Below, one piece after another: positions 34,122-43,449 of a stretch of DNA of 64,000 bases (positions are counted from its first letter, which is position 1; the number at the start of each line of letters is the position of its first letter). A program made the translations under genes and the position numbers. Under the pieces are notes generated by a model. It was given only the letters and a program-made list of their open reading frames with translations, was not told the DNA's origin and ran no database searches. The DNA is taken from positions 2,480,001 to 2,544,000 of the forward strand of contig NZ_CP027706.1 in the NCBI RefSeq assembly GCF_003850565.1, read 5' to 3'. The stretch comes from Pseudomonas sessilinigenes (GTDB lineage Bacteria > Pseudomonadota > Gammaproteobacteria > Pseudomonadales > Pseudomonadaceae).

Positions 34122-35768
34122 TCAGGCGGGGGAGGCGGTCTGTTTTTCCGGGGCAGGGCTCCTTGTAGTCGTGGCCAGAATCAGTTCGGCGGCCTTCTCG
34201 GCGATCATCAGGGTCGGCGAGCAGGTGTTGCCCGAGGTGATGCGCGGCATGATCGAGGCGTCGGCGATGCGCAGCCCGGCGATGCCGTGCACGCGCAGTT
34301 GGGCGTCCACCACGGCCTGGGCGTCGTGGCCCATGCGACAGGTGCCCACCGGATGGAAGATGGTGGTGCCGATCTTCGCTGCGGCTTCATGCAATTGCTC
34401 CTGGCTTTGCAATTGCGCGCCGGGCAGGTACTCGCTGGGACTGAACGCTTGCAGGGCCGGGGCGGCGACGATGCGTCGGGTCAGGCGGATGGCGTCGGCC
34501 GCCACTTGCAGGTCCTGCGGATGGCTCAGGTAGTTGGGCTGGATCAGCGGCGCCTGGCCTGCGTCCACGGAACGGATCTCGACCCGGCCACGGCTTTGCG
34601 GGCGCAGGTCGCAGACCGAGGCCGTGAACGCCGGGAAATCGTGCAAGGGTTCGCCGAAACGTTCCAGGGACAGTGGCTGCACGTGGTATTCGAGGTTGGC
34701 GGTGGCCTGCTCGGGGCTGGAGCGGGCGAAGGCGCCGAGCTGGCTGGGAGCCATGGACAGCGGGCCGCTGCGGTCGTACAGGTAGCGCAGGCCCATGCCC
34801 ATCTTGCCCCACAGGCTGCCGGCGATCTGGTTCAGGGTGCGGGCGTTGTCCAGCTTGTAGATCAGCCGCAGTTGCAGGTGGTCCTGGAGGTTGCCGCCGA
34901 CCCCGGGCAGGGCATGGGCGACGCCGATGCCCAGGCGTTGCAGCAACGCCACCGGGCCGATGCCGGAACGCTGGAGAATGCTCGGCGAGCCGATGGAGCC
35001 GGCACAGAGAATGATCTCCCGGCGGGCCTTGAAGTCCTGCTGGCGTCCCTGGGCCATGGCGCGCACCGCCGTGGCGCGACCGCCGTCAAGGAGCAGCCGT
35101 TGCACCTCGACGCCGGTCAGGACGGTGAGGTTGGGGCGCTGGGCGATGGGCTTGAGAAAGGCCTTCGCGGCGTTCCAGCGCACCCCGGCCTTCTGGTTGA
35201 CCTGGAAGTAGCCGCAGCCTTCGTTGTCGCCACCGTTGAAGTCGTCGATCCGGGGGATGCCGCTCTGCTCGGCTGCGCTACGGAAGGCGTCAAGGATCGG
35301 CCACGACAGGCGCTGGCGCTCCACCCGCCACTCACCGGCGGAGCCGTGCAGCGGGCTGGCCCCGGCGAAGTGGTTCTCGCTCTTCTTGAACAGCGGCAGG
35401 ACCTCGCTCCAGCTCCAGCCCGGGTTGCCCTCGGCGGCCCAGCCATCGTAGTCGGCGGCCTGGCCACGCATGTAGATCATGCCGTTGATCGATGAGCAGC
35501 CCCCCAGCACCTTGCCCCGCGGGTAGCTCAAGGCGCGGCCTTGCAGGCCCGGTTCGGCCTCGGTCTTGAAGCACCAGTCGGTGCGTGGGTTGCCGATGCA
35601 GAACAGGTAGCCGACGGGAATGTGGATCCAGGGGTAGTTGTCGCGTCCGCCGGCTTCCAGCAGCAGCACCCGGTGCTGGGGGTTGGCGGACAAGCGATTG
35701 GCCAGCAGGCAGCCGGCGGGACCGGCACCGACCACGATATAGTCGAAAGCGTCAAAGGCAGGAAGCAT
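34122..35768 (-). CDS. GMC-family FAD oxidoreductase (choline dehydrogenase-like)
   Basis: A 548-residue GMC oxidoreductase. FAD-binding motif DYIVVGAGPAGCLLANRLS is at residues 9-27; the GMC signatures GKVLGGCSSINGMIYMRG (about 84-101) and LCAGSIGSPSILQRSGIG (about 255-272) are present, and the C-terminal catalytic region has HPVGTCRMG and PRITSGNTCSPTLMIAEKAA, with His and Asn typical of alcohol oxidation. The substrate is an alcohol, possibly polyethylene-glycol- or choline-like; not resolvable. It is divergent from a LysR regulator (162 bp spacer) and probably co-transcribed with the MHS permease. Confidence 0.88.
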   Translation of the reverse strand: MLPAFDAFDYIVVGAGPAGCLLANRLSANPQHRVLLLEAGGRDNYPWIHIPVGYLFCIGNPRTDWCFKTEAEPGLQGRALSYPRGKVLGGCSSINGMIYMRGQAADYDGWAAEGNPGWSWSEVLPLFKKSENHFAGASPLHGSAGEWRVERQRLSWPILDAFRSAAEQSGIPRIDDFNGGDNEGCGYFQVNQKAGVRWNAAKAFLKPIAQRPNLTVLTGVEVQRLLLDGGRATAVRAMAQGRQQDFKARREIILCAGSIGSPSILQRSGIGPVALLQRLGIGVAHALPGVGGNLQDHLQLRLIYKLDNARTLNQIAGSLWGKMGMGLRYLYDRSGPLSMAPSQLGAFARSSPEQATANLEYHVQPLSLERFGEPLHDFPAFTASVCDLRPQSRGRVEIRSVDAGQAPLIQPNYLSHPQDLQVAADAIRLTRRIVAAPALQAFSPSEYLPGAQLQSQEQLHEAAAKIGTTIFHPVGTCRMGHDAQAVVDAQLRVHGIAGLRIADASIMPRITSGNTCSPTLMIAEKAAELILATTTRSPAPEKQTASPA

Positions 35769-35860
35769 CCGTGACCTCGTTGGCAGATTCTTATTAGCAG
35801 CTGTCCGTCATCCGCGGCAGCCTTGTGCTTCATCCTAGTTGTTAGCTTTCGTTAAAAGAA

Positions 35861-35905
35861 TGTTAGTTTTTGCCCACCCGCTGTGCGTTTTCTAACAGCA
35901 TTAGC
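35861..35905. promoter_or_regulatory. Divergent regulatory region with TTAG/CTAA inverted repeats
   Basis: The spacer between the GMC oxidoreductase and LysR genes contains TGTTAG and CTAACA about 30 bases apart, and further GTTAG copies upstream. The symmetrical T/A ends fit LysR binding preferences. The role is inferred. Confidence 0.35.
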
Positions 35906-35930
35906 CCCCAGGCACTGGCAAGGAATCCCC

Positions 35931-36830
35931 ATGTTCGACTGGAACGACCTGCGCTTTTTTCTCGAGCTGCAACGCAGTGGCCGCCTGCTCACCGCGGCGC
36001 GACGGCTGAACACTACCCACGCCACGGTGGCGCGGCATATCGAGGCGGTGGAGAAGGCCCTGGGCACCGCGCTGTTCGTCCAGCACGCCCAGGGCTATGA
36101 GCTGACCCCGGCCGGCGAGGCGCTGCTCAAGCACGCCGAGGCCATGGAGAACGTGGCGCTGCTGGCCCAGGAGGAAATCACCCAGTCCAGCGCGTTGCTG
36201 GGCAAGATCCGCGTCGGCGTCACCGAGGGCCTGGGGGTCAAGTTCCTCGCCAGCCGCATGGGCGGCCTGTTCGAGCGTTACCCGGGGCTGGAAGTGGAAC
36301 TGGTGGCGGTGCCGCGGTTCGTCAGCATCCTCAACCGCGAGGCGGAAATCAGCATCCACCTGGAACGACCCAGTGCCGACATGCTGGTGACTCGCAAGCT
36401 CACCGACTACCGCCTGGCGCTGTACGCCAGCCAGGCCTACCTGGACCGCGCGCCGCCGCTGCGCAATCGTGAGGACCTGGGGCGCCATGCCTGGATCGGC
36501 TACGTCAACGACCTGCTGTTCAGCCAGGAGCTGATGTTCCTCAACAGCTTCTGTCGCAACCCCCAGGTGCTGTTCCACAGCACCAGCGTCATCGCCCAGC
36601 AAGAGGCAGCCCGCTCGGGCCTGGGGATCGCGGTGCTGCCGTGCTACATGGCCGCCGAGGACCGGCAGCTGGTGCCGTTGCTGCCCACCGAGAGCATCCA
36701 GCGCGCCTACTGGATCAGCACCCGCCGCGAGCTGCACAAGTCGGTGCGCCTGCGGGTGGTCTGGGACTACCTCATGGAGCTGTGTGCCACCCAGCAGCAG
36801 GTGCTGCTGGGTGGCGGTGTGCAGGGCTGA
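35931..36830 (+). CDS. LysR-family transcriptional regulator
   Basis: A 299-residue LysR regulator beginning MFDWNDLRFFLELQRSGRLL, the typical start of the subgroup with FDWNDLRFFL. HTH at residues about 3-62 (AARRLNTTHATVARHIEAVE), ligand-binding domain 90-290. ATG 35931 has AGGAA just upstream. Divergent from the GMC oxidoreductase, which it probably regulates together with the MHS permease downstream. Seven bases separate its stop from the convergent dioxygenase. Confidence 0.9.
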   Translation: MFDWNDLRFFLELQRSGRLLTAARRLNTTHATVARHIEAVEKALGTALFVQHAQGYELTPAGEALLKHAEAMENVALLAQEEITQSSALLGKIRVGVTEGLGVKFLASRMGGLFERYPGLEVELVAVPRFVSILNREAEISIHLERPSADMLVTRKLTDYRLALYASQAYLDRAPPLRNREDLGRHAWIGYVNDLLFSQELMFLNSFCRNPQVLFHSTSVIAQQEAARSGLGIAVLPCYMAAEDRQLVPLLPTESIQRAYWISTRRELHKSVRLRVVWDYLMELCATQQQVLLGGGVQG

Positions 36831-36837
36831 GGCCGAC

Positions 36838-37761
36838 TCACAGCAGCGGCCCGCAGTGGGCCGAGCGGCTGAGCAGGTCGCCGGCCTGGATATCGACGAA
36901 GCGCGAGCCGTAGGACAGCGGCTTGAGTGCCCCGCGTTCCTGGCCCATGCCCAGGCCGCCAGTGGTACGGGTCTCGCCGTCCTGCAACAGCGGGTCCAGG
37001 CGTGCCTGGGCAGCCACCAGGCGCAGGGTCACGGCCTGGCGCCGTGGCAGCTCACCGGCGAGCAAGGGACTGGAGCGGTGCCACAGGTACTTGCTGAACA
37101 GCAGGGCATCGCCGGGCTCGAAGGCTTCTTCGATGCGCTGTCGCTCGAAGCGCTCGGTCAAAGGTCCCGGGCTGGCGTAGGTCTGGCGCAAGAGCTCGGA
37201 CAGTTCGATGATCGACTCGCCCTGGGCCAGTTGCTGGGCCAGCATTCGCGAAAACTGGAAGTTGCCCAGGGCCGAGCACAGCGACAGCGGCACCCAGGCC
37301 ATGCCGCCACCCTGTGCCTTTGGGCGTACCGGTTGCAGGGGCAGCCACAGGCTGAAGGCCGGGTCTTGGGGGCGGATGTAGCGAAAGTTCAGCGAGTCGT
37401 AGTGCCAGGCGAAACCCGAGCGCCCCTGGTCCAGCTCGAAGCCCTGGGCTTCGCACAGGATCAGCCGGCTGTCGGTGAGGTAAGTCAGTACCTGGGCCAG
37501 TGCCGGCTGGCCTTGGAGTTGCCGGAGAATACCGTCCTGGTCCAGGCGGTGGGTCAGGCGGTTGAACCCCTCGCCAGCGCTGGCCTGGGTCGGGCGCAGT
37601 TGCTGCTCCACCAGCTGGCGCAGCGATTCGATGGCGGCGCTGGTCAGCAATCCCGGCAGCTTGAGGTAGCCCTGTTCCTGGAACAGCCGCCGCTGTTGCG
37701 GGTCCAGGGGCAGGGGATTGACCAGGGAAGAAGCGGGCGGCTGCGGCAGGTTCACGGGCAT
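36838..37761 (-). CDS. Phytanoyl-CoA dioxygenase-like Fe(II)/2-oxoglutarate enzyme
   Basis: A 307-residue protein of the PhyH family. The metal ligands are suggested by WHYDSLNF (HxD, near residue 119) and a distal His in LLFSKYLWHRSSPLL (around 223-237), with an Arg for 2-oxoglutarate in AVTLRLVAAQAR. The start of the fold, QEQGYLKLPGLLTSAAIESL, is typical. Such enzymes hydroxylate or halogenate small molecules; the substrate is unknown. The gene lies alone between convergent LysR and a Tai4-like gene. Confidence 0.75.
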   Translation of the reverse strand: MPVNLPQPPASSLVNPLPLDPQQRRLFQEQGYLKLPGLLTSAAIESLRQLVEQQLRPTQASAGEGFNRLTHRLDQDGILRQLQGQPALAQVLTYLTDSRLILCEAQGFELDQGRSGFAWHYDSLNFRYIRPQDPAFSLWLPLQPVRPKAQGGGMAWVPLSLCSALGNFQFSRMLAQQLAQGESIIELSELLRQTYASPGPLTERFERQRIEEAFEPGDALLFSKYLWHRSSPLLAGELPRRQAVTLRLVAAQARLDPLLQDGETRTTGGLGMGQERGALKPLSYGSRFVDIQAGDLLSRSAHCGPLL

Positions 37762-37915
37762 ATTCCATTACCAGGGGCAAGTGGCTGAGTATGGACAGTG
37801 GCACCACTGGCCGAGCGCTGGATTCGACCTCGACCGGTGTTTAAGCGACACCTGCCATCGGTTGCTGTCGGTGCGCGTCAGGGCGGCCAGGTCATGGCGG
37901 GCCTGGTGCCATTGG

Positions 37916-38353
37916 CTAGGAAGCGGGGCCGGCAGCTTGCAGGTCTTGCTGGCGGATGTAGGAGTCCTGGGTCCGGATGAACCGGTCGAAGGCTCGGGAG
38001 TTGTAGACCTGCAAGCAAGCGTGCAGCACGACCTTGCCAGGACGGTGCTTGCTGTTGGCCGCGACCTGGTCATAAGCCTTGAAGACGTAGTCGGTGGTGG
38101 CGTCATAGGGGTCATGCAGGGTGGTGAGCGTGTCTTCGTCCTGCAGGACCTGATGCAGGCCACCGCCCATGACGCCATACATGCCGATGGCATGCCCAAC
38201 GTCCTCGCCCATGGCCGAGCGCTCGGGAAACTGCCTGGCCATGCAGTAGGCCAGTCCATAGTTCTTCAGGGACTGGCGTGCCGCCGCCAGGTCCATCGCG
38301 CCAGCCTGGCCCATGCCTGCCATCAGGCACAGCGCCAGCGAAAGCCTTTTCAT
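37916..38353 (-). CDS. Tai4-family T6SS amidase immunity protein (orphan)
   Basis: A 145-residue exported protein: signal peptide 1-19 (cleavage after AGA). The mature part reads SLKNYGLAYCMARQF, then DVGHAIGMYGVMG, DYVFKAYDQVAANSK and VVLHACLQVYNSRAFDRFI, which fits the Tai4 family: a helical periplasmic protein with two conserved cysteines (C37, C113) that blocks the peptidoglycan amidase Tae4. No Tae4 gene or T6SS gene is next to it. It may protect against effectors of competitors. The 244-bp spacer separates it from the divergent MFS operon. Confidence 0.72.
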   Translation of the reverse strand: MKRLSLALCLMAGMGQAGAMDLAAARQSLKNYGLAYCMARQFPERSAMGEDVGHAIGMYGVMGGGLHQVLQDEDTLTTLHDPYDATTDYVFKAYDQVAANSKHRPGKVVLHACLQVYNSRAFDRFIRTQDSYIRQQDLQAAGPAS

Positions 38354-38597
38354 CCTTGATCTCCTGAGTCATGGCCGGCAGCGGCCGTTGCGGCGCCGAT
38401 GGTCGAAGCCGCCATCGAGCTTGTCAATGCCCCGGCTCGCCGGTGCGCCTGGCCAACCTGATAGCGCCTGCGGGCATTGGCGTGAAAAGACAAAAAGTCG
38501 TCATCAATTGAAGCCGGTCGCCGCCTGGGCCGTTGCTAGATTGGCAGCCGTTGCCGTGCCACCTCACCCATAACAATCAATAACGAAGGTGCCTATC

Positions 38598-39782
38598 GTG
38601 AGCGCTACCGCCGAACCTGCAGCCCTGCCGGGCGAGGCCAGTCATCGCTGGCTGCTGATCACCATCACCCTATGTGCGTCGGTGTTGCCGGCGACCTTCC
38701 TCTGGGCCCCGGCCCTGTCCATGCAATTGACCACACAGATCGGCCTGAGCCCGAGCCGGATCGGCGCGATGTTTTCCCTGGAACTGATCTTCAGCAGCCT
38801 GGCCACCTTGCCGGCCATCTACTGGCTGCGCTCGGGTCACTGGCAGCGCTGGGCCTTGCTGTTCATGGGCCTGTACATCGGCGGCAACCTGGCTTCGGCG
38901 CTGTTGCTGGAGCGCTATTTCAACGCCTTCCTGGTGGCTCGGGGCGTCACTGCACTGGCCGCCGGTTCGTTGCTGATCCTGTGTACCCGCAGCGTCGCGC
39001 ACCTGGATGATCGCGGGCGGGCGTTCGGTTCGATCATCTTCGGCCAACTGATACTCGGAACCCTGGGACTGGCGGTGTTGCCCAGCGCCTTCCAGCATTT
39101 TGGCCCCGGGGTGTGCTTTGCCTTGCAGGCGCTGTTGATGCTGGCCTGCGTGCCGCTGTGCCGGCACTTCATTCGGGTCCCTCAGCTAGCGGCCAGCGGT
39201 GGGCGCCGTCGCTTGGGGGCTTCCAGGCATGGCCTGCTGGGGGTGGCCTCGATCTTCCTGCTGTATGTGTGCCTGGGCGGAGTCTGGACCTTCATCAGTG
39301 CCTTGCAGGCGCCCACGGCCATGGATCGTGGGCAGTTGGACCAGTTGCTGACCCTGTCCAGCGCGGTGGGCATCCTCGGCGCCGGCGCCGCCACTTTGCT
39401 GGGACGTGACCGCTATCGCGGGGCATGCCTGCTGCTGGGGTTCGCCGCGTTGGTCCTGGCCTTGCTGGTGATGGCGGCGGTGCCCCGGGCGGATGCGGCC
39501 TTCATCGCGGTGCTGGTGTTCAAGTTCACCTGGACCCTGCTGGTGCCCTTCATGCTCACGGTGATCAGCCTGCACGATCGCGAGGGCGGCTTGATCAACC
39601 TGACCAACCTGGTCCTCGGCCTGGGGCTGGCCTGCGGCCCGGCGCTGTGCGGCTACCTGCTGGAAACCTTTTCCTACCAAGCGATGTTCGGCTGCGGCGC
39701 GCTGTTGGCCCTGCTGGCCGCCGCGGCGATCAACCTCGCGCACTTCCACCTGCCATCCAAGAGTCTTTGCCATGAAGCCTGA
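38598..39782 (+). CDS. MFS transporter, first gene of a six-gene operon
   Basis: A 394-residue permease with about 12 membrane segments, starting LLITITLCASVLPATFLWAP. No family-specific signature for a substrate is visible; it is divergent from the DHA2 transporter in this window. The GTG at 38598 is preferred because GAAGG is 7-9 bases upstream; GTG 38589 also lies in frame. The stop overlaps the start of the deacetylase gene by 11 bp, so the genes are coupled. It probably imports the compound degraded by the operon. Confidence 0.8.
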   Translation: MSATAEPAALPGEASHRWLLITITLCASVLPATFLWAPALSMQLTTQIGLSPSRIGAMFSLELIFSSLATLPAIYWLRSGHWQRWALLFMGLYIGGNLASALLLERYFNAFLVARGVTALAAGSLLILCTRSVAHLDDRGRAFGSIIFGQLILGTLGLAVLPSAFQHFGPGVCFALQALLMLACVPLCRHFIRVPQLAASGGRRRLGASRHGLLGVASIFLLYVCLGGVWTFISALQAPTAMDRGQLDQLLTLSSAVGILGAGAATLLGRDRYRGACLLLGFAALVLALLVMAAVPRADAAFIAVLVFKFTWTLLVPFMLTVISLHDREGGLINLTNLVLGLGLACGPALCGYLLETFSYQAMFGCGALLALLAAAAINLAHFHLPSKSLCHEA

Positions 39783-40920
39783 ATTGCATCCTTCAGCGGG
39801 CGCCAGTGCGTTCCTGTTCGACGAGCGCTGCCTGTGGTTCCACTCCGGTCGGGCCTCGGCCCTGGCGGCCCCGGTCGGCGGGTGGGTCCAGCCGCTGGCC
39901 AGCGGCTCGGGCGTGGCCTCGGCCGATTGCCTGCGGCGGCTCAAGGCGTTGATGGACGCCAGCGGCCTGAGCCGGCAGTTGCGGGTGGAGTCCGCAGCGC
40001 CGGCCTCCCTGCCACAGATGGCCAGGGTCCATGACCTTGAGTACCTGGAGCGCTTTCGTCGGTTGAGCGAGCAGCAGGGAGGAGAACTGGGACTGGCGGC
40101 GCCTTTCGCTGCCGGCAGCTTCGAGCTGGCGGCGCTGTCCGCCGGGCTGGCCAGGGCGGCGGTGGAAGGCGTGATGCGCGGCGAGTACCAGCGGGCCTAT
40201 GCCGCCTGCATCCCGGCCGGGCACCACGCTTTGCGGGATCAGGCCATGGGCTCGACGCTGCTGGCCAACTCGGCCATCGCCGTGGAGCACGCCATTGCCG
40301 AACTCGGCGCGCGGCGCGTGGCCATCGTCGATTGGGACGTGCACCACGGCAACGGTACCCAGTCGCTGTTCTACGAGCGCGGGGACGTGCTGACCATCTC
40401 CCTGCACCAGGAAAACTGCTTTCCCCCAGGCTCCGGCGGCGCCGACGAACTTGGGCGAGGTGCAGGGCAGGGGTGCAATCTCAACATCCCGCTGCTGCCC
40501 GGTTGCGGCCACCAGCAGTACCTGCATGCCATGGCGCAGTTGGTGGTGCCGGCGCTGCTGCGTTTCGCCCCGGACCTGCTGGTGATCGGCGCCGGCTACG
40601 ACGCCAGCACCTACGACGTGCTCGGCCACATGCAATTGCACAGCGGCAGTTTCCGCGAGATGACCCGGATGATGGTGGCGGTGGCCGAGCGCCTCGGCCA
40701 TGGGCGCTTGGTGATGGTCCATGAGGGCGGCTACTCGGAGGTCTACGTGCCGTTCTGCGCGATCGCCGCCATCGAGGCCCTGACCGGCCTGCAGACCCAG
40801 GTCCGCGATCCCTTTATCGAGTTCATCGAACAGCAGCGGCTGGCGGACGACTTCGATCGCCTGCACCACCAGCGCGTGCAAACCCAGGCCCGGCAACTGG
40901 AGCTGGTGCCTGCTCCTTGA
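39772..40920 (+). CDS. Histone deacetylase-family amidohydrolase
   Basis: A 382-residue zinc hydrolase of the HDAC/acetylpolyamine amidohydrolase superfamily. Metal ligands and catalytic residues: IPAGHHA (paired histidines, where most relatives have RPPGHHA), VAIVDWDVHHGNGTQ (Asp and His) and LLVIGAGYDASTYDVLG (distal Asp), plus VHEGGYS near the end. It should remove an acyl group from an amine. The protein is fused in translation to the MFS gene (11-bp overlap) and is followed by a porin 25 bp on. Substrate unknown; polyamine deacetylation is possible but the pathway context differs from polyamine loci. Confidence 0.87.
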   Translation: MKPELHPSAGASAFLFDERCLWFHSGRASALAAPVGGWVQPLASGSGVASADCLRRLKALMDASGLSRQLRVESAAPASLPQMARVHDLEYLERFRRLSEQQGGELGLAAPFAAGSFELAALSAGLARAAVEGVMRGEYQRAYAACIPAGHHALRDQAMGSTLLANSAIAVEHAIAELGARRVAIVDWDVHHGNGTQSLFYERGDVLTISLHQENCFPPGSGGADELGRGAGQGCNLNIPLLPGCGHQQYLHAMAQLVVPALLRFAPDLLVIGAGYDASTYDVLGHMQLHSGSFREMTRMMVAVAERLGHGRLVMVHEGGYSEVYVPFCAIAAIEALTGLQTQVRDPFIEFIEQQRLADDFDRLHHQRVQTQARQLELVPAP

Positions 40921-40945
40921 GTCCATCGCCCATACAGGTCCGACC

Positions 40946-42331
40946 ATGAATCCTTCCAATAACAACAATCGATTCTTCGTCCAACGTGGGGCTGTGCTGG
41001 CGTGCTGTGCCCTGTGGGCCGGGTGCGCGCTGGCCGGCCCGGATCAGCCCGGCCCGGTCGCGAACCCGGTCTCGCCGGCCCGGGCTCCGAGCCTTGGCGA
41101 ACAGCTGGATGCCCAGGGCATCGCCGTGCACGGCTTCGGTAGCTGGTACAGCTTGTACAACACCTACGGGGTGGGGCGTCGCCAGGATCAGAACAACCTG
41201 TTCCTGATGTTGGCGGCCGACTTCGACCTGCACAAGCTGCTGGGTGTGAAGGGCGCCAGCGTGCACCTCAAGCAGAGCTATGCCCCGGTGGCCAGCAACG
41301 TCGACTACGGTCCGGCGCTGGGGGACATCTATGGCGCGGTGGCGCCCTTCGTACCGAAGAAGGCGCGGCTGGTACAGCTGTCCTACGAGCAGCGCCTGTT
41401 GGAGGATGCCTTGAAGCTGGAGCTGGGCCGGAGCAACCCCGCAACCTCGTTCATGCAGCCGGCTTGTGCCTTCGTGTTCACCTGTTTCAACCCGCTGACG
41501 TTGATGAACGGCTCGGTGTTCGCCTATCCGTTCGCCTACTGGAGCGCCACGGCCCGCTACAACTTCGACGACAACCGCTTTGCCCAGGTGGGCGGCTGGT
41601 TGCTCAATGGGCAGATCCCCTTCGAGTCCGGCTGGAACTGGCGCGAGGAACGCCATGACGGGCGCTTCTTCCTGGCCCAGGTCGGCACCCAGACCCGCTT
41701 TGGCGAGGCGCTCTATCCCAGTCGTTTCGAGCTGGCCCTGTATCGCTCCACCAAGAAACAGCCCAACCCCAGCCGCACGGTGGCCGGTACCTCGACCTTG
41801 CTCGACCCGGGCTCGGCGCCCAAGGTCCAGGACCATGCCGACGGCATTCTCTTCAATTGGCAGAAGACGGTGTACCGCGCCGACGGTGGTAGCCGCCCGT
41901 TCGATACCAACCCGCGCAGCCTGACCCTGGAAGGCGGGCTCAGCTCGTCGCTGACCCCCGGGGTTACCGGTGGGGTGGATGCCTTCGGCTTCATCGGGGT
42001 CAATGCCCTCAACGTCATTCCGGGCCGCCCGCTGGATAGCCTTGGTGCACGCCTGAGCTGGTTTCGCGTGAGCAAGGACTTCCAGGCCCGCCTCAAGGAC
42101 GCCGGGCGCCTGTCGGGCAGTGCCTACGAGCAGCCACGGGACAGTTTCGTCGCCGAGCTCAATGGGCGCTTCGTCCTGGGTAGCGGCGTGACCCTGGACC
42201 CCTTCATCAACTACGTGCTGCAACCCAGTCGCTTCCAGAACCCCTTCGCCGAACAGCGTCCGGCCAGCGGCTGGTTGTTCGGCCTGGGCCTGAACTTCGC
42301 CCTCGACCCGTTGCTGGGCTGGCGCCACTGA
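40946..42331 (+). CDS. OprB-family outer membrane porin
   Basis: A 461-residue precursor with a signal peptide (about 1-30, after ALA). The mature part is rich in alternating strands and aromatic ends, with SWYSLYNTYGVG, LVQLSYEQRLLEDALKLELG and FNPLTLMNGSVFAYPFAYWS, the last typical of carbohydrate-selective OprB porins (PF04966). It ends in FALDPLLGWRH without the classical C-terminal Phe. It would let the operon's substrate cross the outer membrane; OprB-like porins also serve aromatic and other small acids. Confidence 0.83.
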   Translation: MNPSNNNNRFFVQRGAVLACCALWAGCALAGPDQPGPVANPVSPARAPSLGEQLDAQGIAVHGFGSWYSLYNTYGVGRRQDQNNLFLMLAADFDLHKLLGVKGASVHLKQSYAPVASNVDYGPALGDIYGAVAPFVPKKARLVQLSYEQRLLEDALKLELGRSNPATSFMQPACAFVFTCFNPLTLMNGSVFAYPFAYWSATARYNFDDNRFAQVGGWLLNGQIPFESGWNWREERHDGRFFLAQVGTQTRFGEALYPSRFELALYRSTKKQPNPSRTVAGTSTLLDPGSAPKVQDHADGILFNWQKTVYRADGGSRPFDTNPRSLTLEGGLSSSLTPGVTGGVDAFGFIGVNALNVIPGRPLDSLGARLSWFRVSKDFQARLKDAGRLSGSAYEQPRDSFVAELNGRFVLGSGVTLDPFINYVLQPSRFQNPFAEQRPASGWLFGLGLNFALDPLLGWRH

Positions 42332-42350
42332 TCCCTTGAGGAGAGTCCCG

Positions 42351-43433
42351 ATGAACCTTGTGCAAACCCAGGACCTGATCTTCTGCAACTGGCAACAGGC
42401 GGCAGTGGACGGTGACCTGGAGCAGCAACTTGCCGCCTTGCTCGAAACCATGGCCGCCGCCCTGGCCGAACGAGGGGTGAGCTTGGGCGCGATGCTCAAG
42501 CACAGCATCGCCATTCGCAATGGCGCCGTGGACCCGCTGGCGGCGATCCAGGCATTCCATCGCCAGTGCCATGCCCTGGCCCCCCGGCTGGTCCGGGAGC
42601 CCAGCGTCGGCACCATTTTCCGGGTGCCGCATCTGTCCCGGGAAGGGGCGCTGGTGGCGCTCGAGGCGGTATTCGCCAGGCATGCCACACCGGCGCGGCG
42701 GGCCCTGTTTGACGACCTGCCGATGGATGTGGCGCGGGCCCTGGAGTATCGCGGCCAGCTGTTCCTCACCGGTTTCGAGGCCCTGGAACTGTTAGCGTCG
42801 GAGCGTGGCTTGAGCGCCGATAACCTGCAGGTCCGTCCCGGGCTGGCGGAGCAGGTGGAGGTGATCCTGGACAAGATCCAGGACAGCCTCCGGGCCCTGG
42901 ACGCCGACTGCTCCGACCTGGCCCGCCTGACCCTGTACCTGCGCGCCGACCAGGACCCGCAGCATGCCCGGCAGTTGGTAACGCAGGCTGTGCGCCAGCG
43001 GGCCGATGCCGGGGTGGCCGAGGCGCTGCAACTGTGCGTGCTACGTGGTCACGGCATGGTCCTGGAGGATTTCAAGATCGAGATCGATGGCCTGGCCTTG
43101 CGCCCGCAAGCCCCGCGGCCAACCTGGGTCAGCCTGGCCTGCGGCGAGGCCGGCAGCTTGTCGCTGGCGAGCGTGGAGCAGGCGGCGAGGGCCCTGGCCA
43201 TGCGCCTCGACACCGGTGGCCAGCCGGCGGCCTTGCAGGTGTTGCTCAAGTGCTCCGGCATCGAGGCCGGCCCCGTGGCGAGCCAGCCCTTGCTGGAAGC
43301 GTTCAGCCGCCAACTGCAGCGTGAGCTGGGACCCGCGGCGGCGTTGCAGCTGTCCGTGGCGCTGCTCTGGGTCAAGGCCCTGGAGGCACCCGGTGCGGCC
43401 CTGGAGCTGGACGCCAGCCTGTTCATTCAATGA
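42351..43433 (+). CDS. Protein with repeated Rid (YjgF)-like segments
   Basis: A 360-residue cytoplasmic protein. Two stretches resemble Rid/YjgF folds: residues about 20-110 (LLETMAAALAERGVSLGAML, later REPSVGTIFRVPHLS) and about 140-245 (FLTGFEALELLASE, QVEVILDKIQDSLRALDADC, DLARLTLYL). A degenerate third stretch lies at 255-355. Rid proteins hydrolyse reactive enamines/imines or bind small metabolites; the key Arg of RidA is not clearly placed. GAGGAGAG precedes the ATG. It is tightly packed between the porin and SDR genes, so it probably handles an unstable intermediate of the pathway. The domain assignment is by pattern and not certain. Confidence 0.6.
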   Translation: MNLVQTQDLIFCNWQQAAVDGDLEQQLAALLETMAAALAERGVSLGAMLKHSIAIRNGAVDPLAAIQAFHRQCHALAPRLVREPSVGTIFRVPHLSREGALVALEAVFARHATPARRALFDDLPMDVARALEYRGQLFLTGFEALELLASERGLSADNLQVRPGLAEQVEVILDKIQDSLRALDADCSDLARLTLYLRADQDPQHARQLVTQAVRQRADAGVAEALQLCVLRGHGMVLEDFKIEIDGLALRPQAPRPTWVSLACGEAGSLSLASVEQAARALAMRLDTGGQPAALQVLLKCSGIEAGPVASQPLLEAFSRQLQRELGPAAALQLSVALLWVKALEAPGAALELDASLFIQ

Positions 43434-43449
43434 AGGAAGGAGTAGCAAC

